64,000 nucleotides of DNA, taken from the NCBI GenBank assembly GCA_963745975.1, contig CAVUZJ010000006.1, positions 144,380-208,379 of the forward strand, given 5' to 3'. A program made the translations under genes and the position numbers. The notes beneath the pieces are model-generated. The model was not told the DNA's origin. It saw only the letters and a program-made list of their open reading frames with translations, and did no database searches. This DNA is from JAKAWQ01 sp963745975 (GTDB lineage Bacteria > Pseudomonadota > Alphaproteobacteria > Acetobacterales > Acetobacteraceae). The stretch's first letter is position 1, and every line of letters starts with the position of its first letter. Shown piece by piece: positions 8,580-17,859 of this stretch.

Positions 8580-10115
8580 TCAATGCGCGGCGGCGTCCAA
8601 AATCCCGAGAGGCATTCTCCCGATTTTCGCGCACCAGAAACGCGGCCCGCTCCGGTGCACCGAATCGCCGCTCGCATCCACCGCCACCGTCACCGGCATG
8701 TCCTTCACCTCGAACTCGTAGATCGCCTCCATCCCGAGATCCTCGAACGCAAGCACCCGCGCCTTGGTAATCGCCTTCGAAACGAGATACGCCGCCCCAC
8801 CCACCGCCATCAAATAAACCACCCTGTTGTCCCGGATCGCCGCAATCGCCTCCGATCCCCGCTCGGCCTTGCCGATCATCCCGATCAGCCCCGCCCGCTC
8901 GATCATCGTCCGCGTGAACTTGTCCATCCGCGTCGCCGTCGTCGGCCCCGCCGGCCCCACGGCCTCGCCCCGCACCGCAGGCACCGGCCCCACGTAATAG
9001 AGAAAACGGTTGGCGAGATCGACCGGCAGCCTCTCGCCCCGCTCCATCATCTCCGCCAGCCGCTTGTGCGCCGCATCGCGCCCGGTCAGGATTTTTCCGT
9101 TGAGGAGCAGCCCCTCGCCCGCCTTCCACTCCGCGATTTCCGCCTTCGTGATCCCGTCCAGGAACACGCGCCGCTTCCCCGCGCTCAGATCTTCCGAAAT
9201 CACCGGCCAGTCCGCGAGATCGGGCACCGGAAGCTCCGCCGGCCCCGACCCGTCGAGCGCGAACCGCACCCAGCGCGTCGCCGCGCAGTTCGGAATGATC
9301 GCGACCGGCAACAGCGCCGCATGCGCCGGATAGTCGCGGATCTTCACGTCCAGCACCGTCGTCAGCCCGCCCAGCCCCTGCGCCCCAACCCCGAGCGCAT
9401 TCACTTTATCATAGAGCTCGAGCCGCAATTCCTCGATCCGGTTCTTCGCCCCGCGCGCCTTCAGCTCCTGGATGTCGATCGGCTCGGCGAGCGCCGCCTT
9501 GGCAAGCTCCATCGTCTTCTCCGGCGTGCCCCCGATCCCAATCCCGAGAATCCCCGGCGGGCACCACCCCGCGCCCATCTTCGGCACCGTCCCCACCACC
9601 CAATCGACGATCGAGTCCGAAGGGTTGAGCGTCGCAAAATGCGCCTTCGCCTCCCCGCCCCCACCCTTGGCGAGCACGATCGCGCCGAGCTTGTCCCCCG
9701 GCACCACGCGGTGATGGATCACCGCCGGCGTGTTGTCCCCGCTGTTCCGCCGCGCGCCGGCCGGGTCGGTGACGATCGATTCCCGAAGCGGATTGTCCGC
9801 ATCGAGGTACGCCCGCCTGACGCCCTCGTTCACCATCTCGTCGAGCCCCATGGTGGCACCGTCCCAGCGCACCTCCATGCCGATCTCGAGAAATATTGTG
9901 ACGATTCCCGTATCCTGGCAGATCGGCCGATGTCCCATCGCCGCCATCCGCGAGTTTATAAGAATTTGGGCGATCGCATCCTTCGCCGCCGGCGCTTCCT
10001 CCCGTTCGTACGCCCCCGCCATCGCGCGGATGAAATCCGGCGGATGATAGTACGAGATGTACTGCAAAGCGTCCGCGACGCTCCGGATCACATCCTCCTG
10101 CCGCACCACGCTCAT
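8580..10115 (-). CDS. Class I (Fe-S) fumarate hydratase
   Basis: 511-residue class I fumarase, the oxygen-sensitive [4Fe-4S] enzyme that interconverts fumarate and malate in the TCA cycle. Both the alpha and beta domains are in one chain, as in E. coli FumA. Likely cluster ligands are Cys66 in GHRPICQDTG, Cys185 in AGWCPPGILGIG and Cys277 in AIIPNCAATRW. An ATG at 10115 is chosen because GGAGG lies five bases upstream; a TTG five codons earlier would overlap the preceding gene. It follows the PoxB-like gene by 11 bp. The name fumA is not assigned, since paralogs act on other hydroxy acids such as tartrate or mesaconate. Confidence 0.93.
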   Translation of the reverse strand: MSVVRQEDVIRSVADALQYISYYHPPDFIRAMAGAYEREEAPAAKDAIAQILINSRMAAMGHRPICQDTGIVTIFLEIGMEVRWDGATMGLDEMVNEGVRRAYLDADNPLRESIVTDPAGARRNSGDNTPAVIHHRVVPGDKLGAIVLAKGGGGEAKAHFATLNPSDSIVDWVVGTVPKMGAGWCPPGILGIGIGGTPEKTMELAKAALAEPIDIQELKARGAKNRIEELRLELYDKVNALGVGAQGLGGLTTVLDVKIRDYPAHAALLPVAIIPNCAATRWVRFALDGSGPAELPVPDLADWPVISEDLSAGKRRVFLDGITKAEIAEWKAGEGLLLNGKILTGRDAAHKRLAEMMERGERLPVDLANRFLYYVGPVPAVRGEAVGPAGPTTATRMDKFTRTMIERAGLIGMIGKAERGSEAIAAIRDNRVVYLMAVGGAAYLVSKAITKARVLAFEDLGMEAIYEFEVKDMPVTVAVDASGDSVHRSGPRFWCAKIGRMPLGILDAAAH

Positions 10116-10126
10116 CCCCGCCTCCC

Positions 10127-11854
10127 TCAAATCCGCAGGTTGGTCCGCGCCAGCTCCACCACTTCCTCGCCGCGGCCGCTGATGATCGCCCTCAGCATGA
10201 AAAGCGAAAAACCCTTGGCCTGCTCGAGCTGGATCTTGGGCGGCATCACCAGCTCCTGCTTCGCGGTCAGCACATCGACCAGCACCGGCCCGTCATGCGC
10301 AAGCGCCTGGCCGAGCGCGTCCTCGAGCGCGCCCGGCGCCTCGACGCGGATCCCGAGCACGCCCATCGCGTTCGCCATCGCCGCGAAGTCCGGGTTCTTG
10401 AGGTCCGTCCCCGTATCGAGATAGCCCGCAGCCTTCATCTCCATCGCGACGAACCCGAGCACGCCATTGTCGAAGACGATCACCTTCACCGGCAAGCCAA
10501 GCTGCACGAGCGAAAGAAAATCGCCCATCAGCATCGCGAACCCGCCGTCCCCCGAGAGCGAGATCACCTGCCGCTTCGGAAACGAAGCCTGCGCGCCGAT
10601 CGCCTGCGAGAGCGCGTTCGCCATCGAGCCGTGATTGAACGAGCCGAGCAGCCGCCGCTTGCCGTTCATCTCGAGGTACCGCGCCGCCCATACCGTCGGC
10701 GTGCCGACATCGGCGGTGAAGATCGCATCGTCCGCCGCAAGCTCGCTCACCACCCGCGCCACGTATTGCGGATGGATGCGCGGATCGCCCGTCCGCGGCC
10801 GCGCCAGCTCGTCGAGCCCCGACCGCGCCGCCGCATAATGCTTGCGCGCGGCGTCGAGGAAGCGCCGGTCCTTGCCGCCCTTCAGCCGCGGCAGCAGCGC
10901 CTTGATCGTCGCCTTCACATCGCCGATCAGCCCGATGTCGCAATGGGTCCGCCGCCCCAGCGCCTCGGGCCTGATATCGATCTGCGCCACCTTCGCGCTC
11001 TCCGGATAGAAGTTCCGGTAGGGAAAATCGGTCCCGAGCATCAACAGCGTGTCGCACGAGCCCATCGCCTGGTAGCCGGAGCTGAACCCGATCAGCCCCG
11101 TCATCCCGACATCGTAAGGGTTCTCCCACTCGACATATTCCTTGCCCCGGAGCGCGTGCACCACCGGCGCGGCGAGCGCCTCGGCGAGCCCGACGACCTC
11201 GTCATGCGCGCCGGCGCAGCCGCTGCCGCAGAGCATCGTCACGGCCGCCGAGTTGTTCAGCAGCCCGGCCAGCCGATCCAGCTCCCGCTCCTCCGGCACC
11301 ACCACCGAAGGTGCGGTCTCGAGCCAGCGCGAAGTGGCGCCCTCCGGCGCCGGCTTGAGCGCAACGTCGCCCGGCAGCACGATCACCGCGACACCCTTCC
11401 GGTGGATCGCGGCGAGCATCGCCGTCCGCAGCACGTTCGGCATCTGCTCCGGGTTGGAAACCAGCTCCACATAGTGGCTGCATTCGCGAAAGAGCCCGGT
11501 CGGGTGCGTCTCCTGGAAATAGGAAAGCCCGATCTCCGAGGAGGGGATGTGCGCCGCGATCGCCAGCACCGGCACGTGGCTGCGGTGGCAATCGAAGAGC
11601 CCGTTGATGAGATGCAGATTGCCCGGCCCGCAGCTTCCCACACACACCGCGAGCCTGCCGGTCAGCGCCGCCTCGGCGCCTGCCGCGAAGGCGGCCGCCT
11701 CCTCGTGGCGCACGTGCATCCAGGCGATCGAGCCCAACCGGCGCAAACTATCGTTGAGCCCGTTCAAGCTGTCGCCGGTCACGCCCCAGATGCGGCGGAC
11801 GCCGCCGGCTGCGAGCGTCGCCGCGATGAGATCGGCGATCGTCGTCGTGGCCAT
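10127..11854 (-). CDS. Thiamine pyrophosphate-dependent enzyme, pyruvate oxidase/dehydrogenase (PoxB-like)
   Basis: 575-residue three-domain TPP enzyme. The catalytic glutamate lies in RHEEAAAFAAGAEAAL (about residue 51), followed by the SCGPGNLHLINGLFD segment. The C-terminal TPP/Mg motif is GDGGFAMLMGDF to FDNGVLGF. Overall it resembles ubiquinone-dependent pyruvate dehydrogenase (PoxB) and pyruvate oxidases, which convert pyruvate to acetate and CO2. The ATG at 11854 has an AGGGGGG site upstream. It lies 33 bp downstream of the FUSC transporter and just before fumarase, suggesting one transcript. Acetolactate-synthase-like alternatives are less likely because of the PoxB-type N-terminal motifs. 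Confidence 0.85.
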   Translation of the reverse strand: MATTTIADLIAATLAAGGVRRIWGVTGDSLNGLNDSLRRLGSIAWMHVRHEEAAAFAAGAEAALTGRLAVCVGSCGPGNLHLINGLFDCHRSHVPVLAIAAHIPSSEIGLSYFQETHPTGLFRECSHYVELVSNPEQMPNVLRTAMLAAIHRKGVAVIVLPGDVALKPAPEGATSRWLETAPSVVVPEERELDRLAGLLNNSAAVTMLCGSGCAGAHDEVVGLAEALAAPVVHALRGKEYVEWENPYDVGMTGLIGFSSGYQAMGSCDTLLMLGTDFPYRNFYPESAKVAQIDIRPEALGRRTHCDIGLIGDVKATIKALLPRLKGGKDRRFLDAARKHYAAARSGLDELARPRTGDPRIHPQYVARVVSELAADDAIFTADVGTPTVWAARYLEMNGKRRLLGSFNHGSMANALSQAIGAQASFPKRQVISLSGDGGFAMLMGDFLSLVQLGLPVKVIVFDNGVLGFVAMEMKAAGYLDTGTDLKNPDFAAMANAMGVLGIRVEAPGALEDALGQALAHDGPVLVDVLTAKQELVMPPKIQLEQAKGFSLFMLRAIISGRGEEVVELARTNLRI

Positions 11855-11887
11855 GGCGCGCCCCCCCTGCAAGACCGTGTCCGGCGT

Positions 11888-13945
11888 TTATGCCGGAGAA
11901 TCGGCTTCCGACCAAGCAACGGCCGAACCAAGCGGTCCCGTTGCGAGCCTCGCGAGCGCGGTCCGGAGCAGCCTCGCCTGCGCAACCATCCGGCCAAGCT
12001 CGTCGCCGAGGAAGCCCGGCGCCACGGCGGCTTTGTCGAGATCGGGCGAAAGATCGCCGCCTTCCGCGAGTGCGGCGAGCGCGGGGACGAATGACGCGCG
12101 GAAGCTCTCCATCGCCGGCCGCTGCTCAGACGATGCCGCGGTGGCAACCGCATTGAGGCTGATCATCAGCCGTTGCAGCGCGGTCGCCGCCAGCACCGTG
12201 GCGGCGAGGTTCTCCGCGTTGCCGCCAAGCTCGCTCGCCGAGCGCTGAATCGCGGCCTGGAGGTTTGTCGTATCAAGCCCCGCCTGGCGGTGCGCGGCCT
12301 CGAAGGACGCCGCATCCGTTTCGCTCAACACACGCTCGGCATAGGCCGCGATCGAGCGGATGCTGGCGCGGAGCAGCGCAGGCAACGTCTTGCGCTCGAA
12401 GCTCGGCCAGAGGAGATGGCCGCCGACGATCGCGAGCACCGCGCCGATCGCCGTTCCCGCCAGCCGCAGCAACGCGACGTTCCGATCGAGCCCGGGTGTC
12501 AGGAAATGCTCGAAGGGAATGAGCCCGGCGGAGAGGAAGAAGATCGCGAGGCTGTAGTTGAACGGCAGGACCGCCATCATCCAGAAGAAGGCGACGCCGA
12601 CCGCAACGAGCTCGGCTTGCGGGCCGGCGAGGAACGGCATGAGCGCCGACCCGACGAGGATGCCCGCCGACGTCCCGACGAGCCGCTGCACCGTGCGCGC
12701 GAGCGTCGCCCCCGCATAGGGCTTGAGCGCGACCGTCACCGTGAGCGGGATCCAGTAGCCGAACGGTCCCGGAAAGAACCGGAAGATGACGACGGCGACG
12801 GCGGCGACGACGCCGAAGCGGAGCGCGTGCCGCGCCACGACCGAATTGGGATCGAGGCACGCGGCGAGCGGGGCGAGCAGGTCCTTGAGCCCGGCGGCGG
12901 CGGGCGGTGCGGGCTCGGGCGCGCCCTCCGCCGGCGCCTCGCCGAGGAGGATGCGGATCGCGCGGGCGAGGGCCGCCGCCATCCGCCGCTCGGTCTCGCG
13001 GGCGAGGCCCGGTGAAGGCTCCAAAGTGACCATCCGGTCGAGCCCGGCGAGCGTGTCCCTGAGCGGCGCCTGCCGCGCGGGCGCGGCGAGCGCGGCCGCC
13101 ACCTCGCGGGCCGCATCGGCGAGCGGGGCGAGCGACGTCGCTTGCTGCTCGCGCAGCAGCGCCGCGAGCGAGAAGAGCCGGTCGGCGATCTCGATCAGGA
13201 CGAGGTTGCGCTGCGCCGCCCCGCTCCAGCCATGCTGGCCGCGTCGAAGCTCGGCGCCGACGCGGCGGGCCTCGGCGATCGCCGCGCGCACGCGCGTCTC
13301 CGAGGAAACCGGCTCGCGCGGATCGTCCTCGCGCCCGGCCGCGACGATGTCGATGTAGGAAGCGACGGCGCGGAAGCACTCGGCCGCCTGGCCCCGGAGC
13401 GGCGCATAGGGCCCGGCGATCCGAACCAGCCAGGTTGCGGCCATGGTGAGCGCGCCGCCGGCCGCGAAAAGGGCGCCGAGCCCGGCCGCCGCGGCGAGCG
13501 AATGGTCGCGGGCGGGAAGGCCAAGCTCGACATAGGCCCAGGCGATCGGCAGGCCCATTGTCGCGAAAGCGTTGCCGTAAACGCCGATCACGCCGGCGAG
13601 GACGCCCCAGAACAGCATGAAGAGCACGGAGGTGAGGAGCGCGCCGCCGGCCAGGACGCCGCTCGCGAGGGCGAGCCCGCCGAGCCCGGCGCCGAGTGCG
13701 AGGCGAAGCGGCTGAAGCCGATCTCCGTCGTCGGTGGAATCGCCGATCGCCAGCAGATAGGCGCCGATGCCGACCCAGATCAGCGCCGGCATCGCCAAGA
13801 GGCGGGCAAGCTCGAGCGGGACGAGGAGCGCGATCACGGTGCGGATCGCGAGCCGCCATCCGAGCCGCCGCGGGTCGAAGACGACGAGATCGGCGAGCAG
13901 GCGGCTCGTCGTTCGCGAACCGGAAAATAGCATCAATACCATCAT
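11888..13945 (-). CDS. FUSC family inner-membrane protein (aromatic acid/fusaric acid exporter-like)
   Basis: 685-residue protein with two clusters of membrane segments (about residues 25-165 and 365-500) separated and followed by soluble helical regions, the YccS/FUSC architecture. The first cluster includes PALIWVGIGAYLLAIG and LFMLFWGVLAGVIGVYG; the second includes YWIPLTVTVALKPYAGAT, the typical second FUSC half. Relatives export aromatic carboxylic acids or fusaric acid, usually with a membrane fusion partner that is absent here. Several ATG codons (13945, 13942, 13933) are possible starts and none has a convincing ribosome site. It is the first gene of the FUSC, PoxB, fumarase set. Confidence 0.8.
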   Translation of the reverse strand: MMVLMLFSGSRTTSRLLADLVVFDPRRLGWRLAIRTVIALLVPLELARLLAMPALIWVGIGAYLLAIGDSTDDGDRLQPLRLALGAGLGGLALASGVLAGGALLTSVLFMLFWGVLAGVIGVYGNAFATMGLPIAWAYVELGLPARDHSLAAAAGLGALFAAGGALTMAATWLVRIAGPYAPLRGQAAECFRAVASYIDIVAAGREDDPREPVSSETRVRAAIAEARRVGAELRRGQHGWSGAAQRNLVLIEIADRLFSLAALLREQQATSLAPLADAAREVAAALAAPARQAPLRDTLAGLDRMVTLEPSPGLARETERRMAAALARAIRILLGEAPAEGAPEPAPPAAAGLKDLLAPLAACLDPNSVVARHALRFGVVAAVAVVIFRFFPGPFGYWIPLTVTVALKPYAGATLARTVQRLVGTSAGILVGSALMPFLAGPQAELVAVGVAFFWMMAVLPFNYSLAIFFLSAGLIPFEHFLTPGLDRNVALLRLAGTAIGAVLAIVGGHLLWPSFERKTLPALLRASIRSIAAYAERVLSETDAASFEAAHRQAGLDTTNLQAAIQRSASELGGNAENLAATVLAATALQRLMISLNAVATAASSEQRPAMESFRASFVPALAALAEGGDLSPDLDKAAVAPGFLGDELGRMVAQARLLRTALARLATGPLGSAVAWSEADSPA

Positions 13946-14011
13946 GGGGGGCGCGGCGCGGCGCCTGTCCAGACGCCCCGGCGGCAGCCCTGCGACTGGC
14001 GCAGATGAGCG

Positions 14012-14039
14012 TTGACCGGGGCGCGCGGAACTCTATAGG
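14012..14039 (+). promoter_or_regulatory. Sigma70-like promoter for the oligopeptide-type ABC operon
   Basis: TTGACC (14012-14017), a 16-base spacer and TATAGG (14034-14039), ending 75 bp before the binding-protein ATG. It is one of the best -35/-10 pairs visible in this GC-rich window and points in the direction of the five-gene transporter operon. Confidence 0.55.
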
Positions 14040-14114
14040 GTCCCCGCCAATACCGGCTCAAGCATGTCCCGGCGCGCAGGAGGGCATGCCAAGCCGTTGC
14101 TGCAGGAGGCCGCA

Positions 14115-15911
14115 ATGGACGAAAAAAATCTTCGGGGCATGATCGAGCGGGTGAAGGAGGGGCGCCTTTCGCGGCGGGGCTTCATCCAGCGCATGGCCGT
14201 GCTGGGGCTGGCGGCCCCGATGGCAACCCAGCTGCTGGCTGTCGGTGGCGTCGCGATGGCGGAGAGCCCGATCACCTACAAGCCGACTAAGGCCGGCGGC
14301 GGCGGCACGCTCAAGCTGCTCTGGTGGGAGGCGCCGACCCTCCTCAATCCGCATTTCGCCACCGGCACCAAGGACCAGGACGCATCGCGCCTCTTCTATG
14401 AGCCGCTGGCGGCGTGGGATCCCGAGGCCAATCTGAAGCTGGTTCTCGCGGCCGAGGTCCCGAGCGTCACCAATGGCGGCATTGCCGAGGACGGCACCTT
14501 CGTCATCTGGAAGCTCAAGAAAGGGGTGAAATGGCACGACGGCGAGCCCTTCACCGCCGATGACGTCGTCTTCAACTGGCAGTACGCAAGCAACCCGCAG
14601 ACGGCGGCGGTGACGGCCGGCAGCTACAATTACATCAAGGTCCAGAAGATCGACGACTACACCGTCAAGGTCCTGTTTTCGCGTCCGACGCCCTTCTGGG
14701 CGGACCCCTTCGTGGCCGCCAATGGCTGCCTCATCCCGAAGCACCTCTTTGAGCCCTATATCGGCGCGAAATCCCGCCAGGCGCCGTGGAACCTCAAGCC
14801 CGTCGGGACCGGACCCTACAAGTTCAAGGGCTTCACCCCCGGCGATCTGGTCGAGGGCGTGATCAACGCGGACTACCACGAACCGAACCGGCCCTATTTC
14901 GACGCGGTCGAGATGAAGGGCGGCGGCGACGCCACCTCGGCGGCCCGCGCCGTGATGGAGACGGCCGAATACGACTATGCCTGGGACCTCCAGGTTTCCT
15001 GGGACCTCCTGAAGAAGATCCAGGCCGGGGGCAAGGGGAGTCTCAAGTTCGCCGCGGGCACGGACATCGAGCATATCCAGATCAATTTCACCGATCCCAA
15101 CAAGGAAGTGGACGGCCAGCGCTCCAGCATCAAGACGACCAACCCGACGCTCAGCGATCCGGTGGTGCGCAAGGCGCTCTCGCTGCTCGTCAACCGGGGT
15201 GCAGTGGAGAAATACATCTACGGCGAAACCGGCTGGGCCACGTCGAACTTCCTCAACGGTCCGGCGCAGTACGTGTCCAAGAAGACCTCCTGGGAATTCA
15301 ACATCCAGAAAGCCGTCGATCTTCTGGAGGCGAACGGCTGGAAGCCGGGCCCCGACGGCATCCGCCAGAAGGACGGCAAGAAGCTCTCCTGGCTCTATCA
15401 GACCTCGATCAACCAGCCGCGCCAGGAAACCCAGGAGATCATCAAGCAGGCCTGCCACAAAGCCGGCATCGATCTACAGCTCAAGGCAGTGCTCGCCTCG
15501 GTCTATTTCTCCTCGGACGTCGGCAACGACGATACCTACCCGAAGTTCTATGCCGACCTGCAGATGTACACGACGAACCCGACGGATCCGGACCCGGGCT
15601 TCTGGATGCAGCAGTTCCTCTCGACCCAAGTCGCCCAGAAATCGAACAAATGGCAGGGCCGCAATATCACGCGCTGGCAGAACGCCGACTACGACAAGAT
15701 CTACGCCGAGACGACGACGGAGCTCGACCCCATGAAGCGCGCGGCGATGTTCATCCAGCTCAACGATCTTGTCGTCGACAATATCGTCGTCATCCCGCTG
15801 ATCTTCCGCAAGACGGTGGGTGCCGCGGTCAACGAGCTGCAGATGCAGCTCAGCGGCTGGGACGACGACACCTGGGACCTGCGGAACTGGTTCAAGGAAA
15901 CCAAAGCCTGA
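14115..15911 (+). CDS. ABC transporter substrate-binding protein, family 5 (oligopeptide/opine type), Tat signal
   Basis: 598-residue periplasmic binding protein of the DppA/OppA class. A twin-arginine signal is visible (SRRGFIQ at residues 19-25, hydrophobic stretch to about 46, cleavage near AMA-ES), so it should be exported folded. The body contains LKKGVKWHDGEPFTADDVVF and NLKPVGTGPYKFKGF, hallmarks of family 5. The ATG at 14115 is set by AGGAGG five bases upstream. It is the first gene of a complete importer with two permeases and two ATPases. The ligand may be a peptide, opine, nickel chelate or sugar; the sequence does not decide. Confidence 0.92.
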   Translation: MDEKNLRGMIERVKEGRLSRRGFIQRMAVLGLAAPMATQLLAVGGVAMAESPITYKPTKAGGGGTLKLLWWEAPTLLNPHFATGTKDQDASRLFYEPLAAWDPEANLKLVLAAEVPSVTNGGIAEDGTFVIWKLKKGVKWHDGEPFTADDVVFNWQYASNPQTAAVTAGSYNYIKVQKIDDYTVKVLFSRPTPFWADPFVAANGCLIPKHLFEPYIGAKSRQAPWNLKPVGTGPYKFKGFTPGDLVEGVINADYHEPNRPYFDAVEMKGGGDATSAARAVMETAEYDYAWDLQVSWDLLKKIQAGGKGSLKFAAGTDIEHIQINFTDPNKEVDGQRSSIKTTNPTLSDPVVRKALSLLVNRGAVEKYIYGETGWATSNFLNGPAQYVSKKTSWEFNIQKAVDLLEANGWKPGPDGIRQKDGKKLSWLYQTSINQPRQETQEIIKQACHKAGIDLQLKAVLASVYFSSDVGNDDTYPKFYADLQMYTTNPTDPDPGFWMQQFLSTQVAQKSNKWQGRNITRWQNADYDKIYAETTTELDPMKRAAMFIQLNDLVVDNIVVIPLIFRKTVGAAVNELQMQLSGWDDDTWDLRNWFKETKA

Positions 15912-15966
15912 CCTCGCGAGCGGCGCGCCGGGGCGCGGCCCCGGCGGCCTGCTCACGGAGCCCATG

Positions 15967-16929
15967 ATGTCGCGCGCCTATATCCTGCGGCGACTGATGA
16001 TGACGATCCCAAGCCTGCTTGGGATCAGCGCCATCATCTACGCGATCCTGGCACTCGCGCCGGGCGATCCGTTCGGGCAGCTTCTGACCAACCCCAACGT
16101 GCCGCCCGCCGTGGTCGCCCAGCTGCGGAAGAGCTTCGGCCTCGACGATCCGGTCTGGCTTCGCTACCTGCACTGGCTGTTCGCCATGCTGCACGGCAAC
16201 TGGGGATTTTCGTTTGCGAGCCGGATCAATGTCTCGACGCTGATATTCCAGAGGCTACCGGTGTCGCTGATCATTCTGGGGGCGGCCGAGATCCTGGCCA
16301 TCCTGGTTGCGGTTCCGGTCGGCGTGCTCGCGGGGACACGCCCCTATTCGCTGTTCGACAAGGTCGCCAACACGCTCGCCTTCGTCGGCTTCTCGCTGCC
16401 CACCTTCTTCACCGGCCTCGTCCTGATCCTCGTCTTCAGCATCCGGCTGCACTGGCTGCCCTTCGTGTTCCGGACGGATCTTTCGGCGACGGGCCTCGCC
16501 TGGCTGTGGCAGAACATCCTCCAGTCGATCATGCCGGTGACCGTGCTCGGCCTTTTCCAGGGCGCGGCGCTGGTGCGCTATGTGCGGGCCTCGGTCCTCG
16601 ACGTGGTCAAGCTCGATTACGTGACGACGGCGCGCTCCAAGGGCATCGGCGAGCGGAAGGTGATCACGCGGCACGTCGTGCGGAACGCGCTGATCCCGGT
16701 GGTGACGCTGGTCGCCGTGCAACTGCCGGTCGTCTTCGGCGGCGCCATCATCACCGAGCAGATCTTTCGGATCCCCGGCATGGGGTCCCTGCTGATCTCG
16801 TCGATCCTCTCGGACGACACGCCGGTCGTGATGGCGATCACGTTCGTCTATGCCGTGCTCGTCATCCTGTTCAACCTCGTCGCCGATCTGCTCTATGCCT
16901 GGCTCGATCCCCGCATCTCTTATCGCTGA
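15967..16929 (+). CDS. ABC transporter permease (DppB/OppB type)
   Basis: 320-residue six-helix permease. It opens with YILRRLMMTIPSLLGISAII, has the family LAPGDPF and FGLDDPVWLRYLHW segments in the periplasmic loop, and carries the EAA loop (DYVTTARSKGIGERKVITRH) that docks on the ATPase. Two ATGs are adjacent (15964 and 15967); GGAG at 15957-15960 is six bases from the second, which is therefore preferred. It lies 55 bp after the binding-protein gene. Confidence 0.92.
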   Translation: MSRAYILRRLMMTIPSLLGISAIIYAILALAPGDPFGQLLTNPNVPPAVVAQLRKSFGLDDPVWLRYLHWLFAMLHGNWGFSFASRINVSTLIFQRLPVSLIILGAAEILAILVAVPVGVLAGTRPYSLFDKVANTLAFVGFSLPTFFTGLVLILVFSIRLHWLPFVFRTDLSATGLAWLWQNILQSIMPVTVLGLFQGAALVRYVRASVLDVVKLDYVTTARSKGIGERKVITRHVVRNALIPVVTLVAVQLPVVFGGAIITEQIFRIPGMGSLLISSILSDDTPVVMAITFVYAVLVILFNLVADLLYAWLDPRISYR

Positions 16930-17845
16930 CGAAGCGCTACCGCTCCGCGTGGAGCCGGTTGCGGAGCCGCGCGTCTCGCTGCGCCGGCAGGCGTGGCGCC
17001 GGTTCCGCAAGCACAGGCTCGCCCTGATCAGCCTCTTCATTCTGGGCGTGATCGTGTTCGGCGTCGTCCTCGGGCCGCTGCTCTGGCCGGTCTCGATCAG
17101 CGACATCGACTTCACCGCGATCCTGCAAGGCCCCAGCTGGGCGCATCCGTTCGGCACGGACGATCTCGGCCAGGACTTGCTGGCACGGATGATCTATGGC
17201 GGGCGCATCTCGATCGCGGTGGGCATCGCCGCGATGGCCGTGGCGGTCGGCGTCGGCGTGACGGTCGGCGCGATCTCTGGCATGGCGAGCGGGCGGCTCG
17301 ATGCCGCGCTGATGTGGCTCACCGATCTCTTCCTGGCGCTGCCGCAGGTTCCGCTGCTGCTGCTGCTGATGTTCCTGTTCCGGAACGCGCTTCGCACGGC
17401 ACTCGGAGAGGAGGGCGGGATCTTCCTGCTGATGGTGGTGGTGATCGGGGGCTTAACCTGGATGCCGCTCGCCCGGCTCGTCCGCGCGCAGTTCCTCTCC
17501 CTCCGGGAGAAGGAATTCGTCGAGGCGGCGCGCGCGCTCGGCGCGTCGCGCTTGCGGCTGATGGTCAAGCACATCCTGCCCAACGCAATCGGCCCGGTCA
17601 TCGTTGCCGCGACGATCCAGGTTGCGAACGCCATCATCACCGAATCGACGCTCTCCTTCCTCGGGCTCGGCTTTCCGCCGGACGTGCCGAGCTGGGGCCG
17701 GATCCTCTACGACGCGCAGCAATATCTGGATAGCGCGCCGCATTGGGCGCTGTTCCCTGGCTTTGCGATCTTCCTCACGGTTCTCACCATCAACTTCATC
17801 GGCGACGGGCTGCGCGACGCGCTGGATCCGCGCCGCGTCATCTGA
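16895..17845 (+). CDS. ABC transporter permease (DppC/OppC type)
   Basis: 316-residue partner permease. Residues 30-60 hold the first membrane helix (LALISLFILGVIVFGVVLG), HPFGTDDLGQDLLARMIYG is the family signature, and the EAA loop reads FVEAARALGASRLRLMVKHI. The ATG at 16895 overlaps the end of the first permease by 35 bp. It has no clear ribosome site, so translational coupling or a later in-frame GTG at 16949 are both possible. Confidence 0.9.
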   Translation: MPGSIPASLIADEALPLRVEPVAEPRVSLRRQAWRRFRKHRLALISLFILGVIVFGVVLGPLLWPVSISDIDFTAILQGPSWAHPFGTDDLGQDLLARMIYGGRISIAVGIAAMAVAVGVGVTVGAISGMASGRLDAALMWLTDLFLALPQVPLLLLLMFLFRNALRTALGEEGGIFLLMVVVIGGLTWMPLARLVRAQFLSLREKEFVEAARALGASRLRLMVKHILPNAIGPVIVAATIQVANAIITESTLSFLGLGFPPDVPSWGRILYDAQQYLDSAPHWALFPGFAIFLTVLTINFIGDGLRDALDPRRVI

Positions 17846-17859
17846 GCGCGAAGCCCCGC

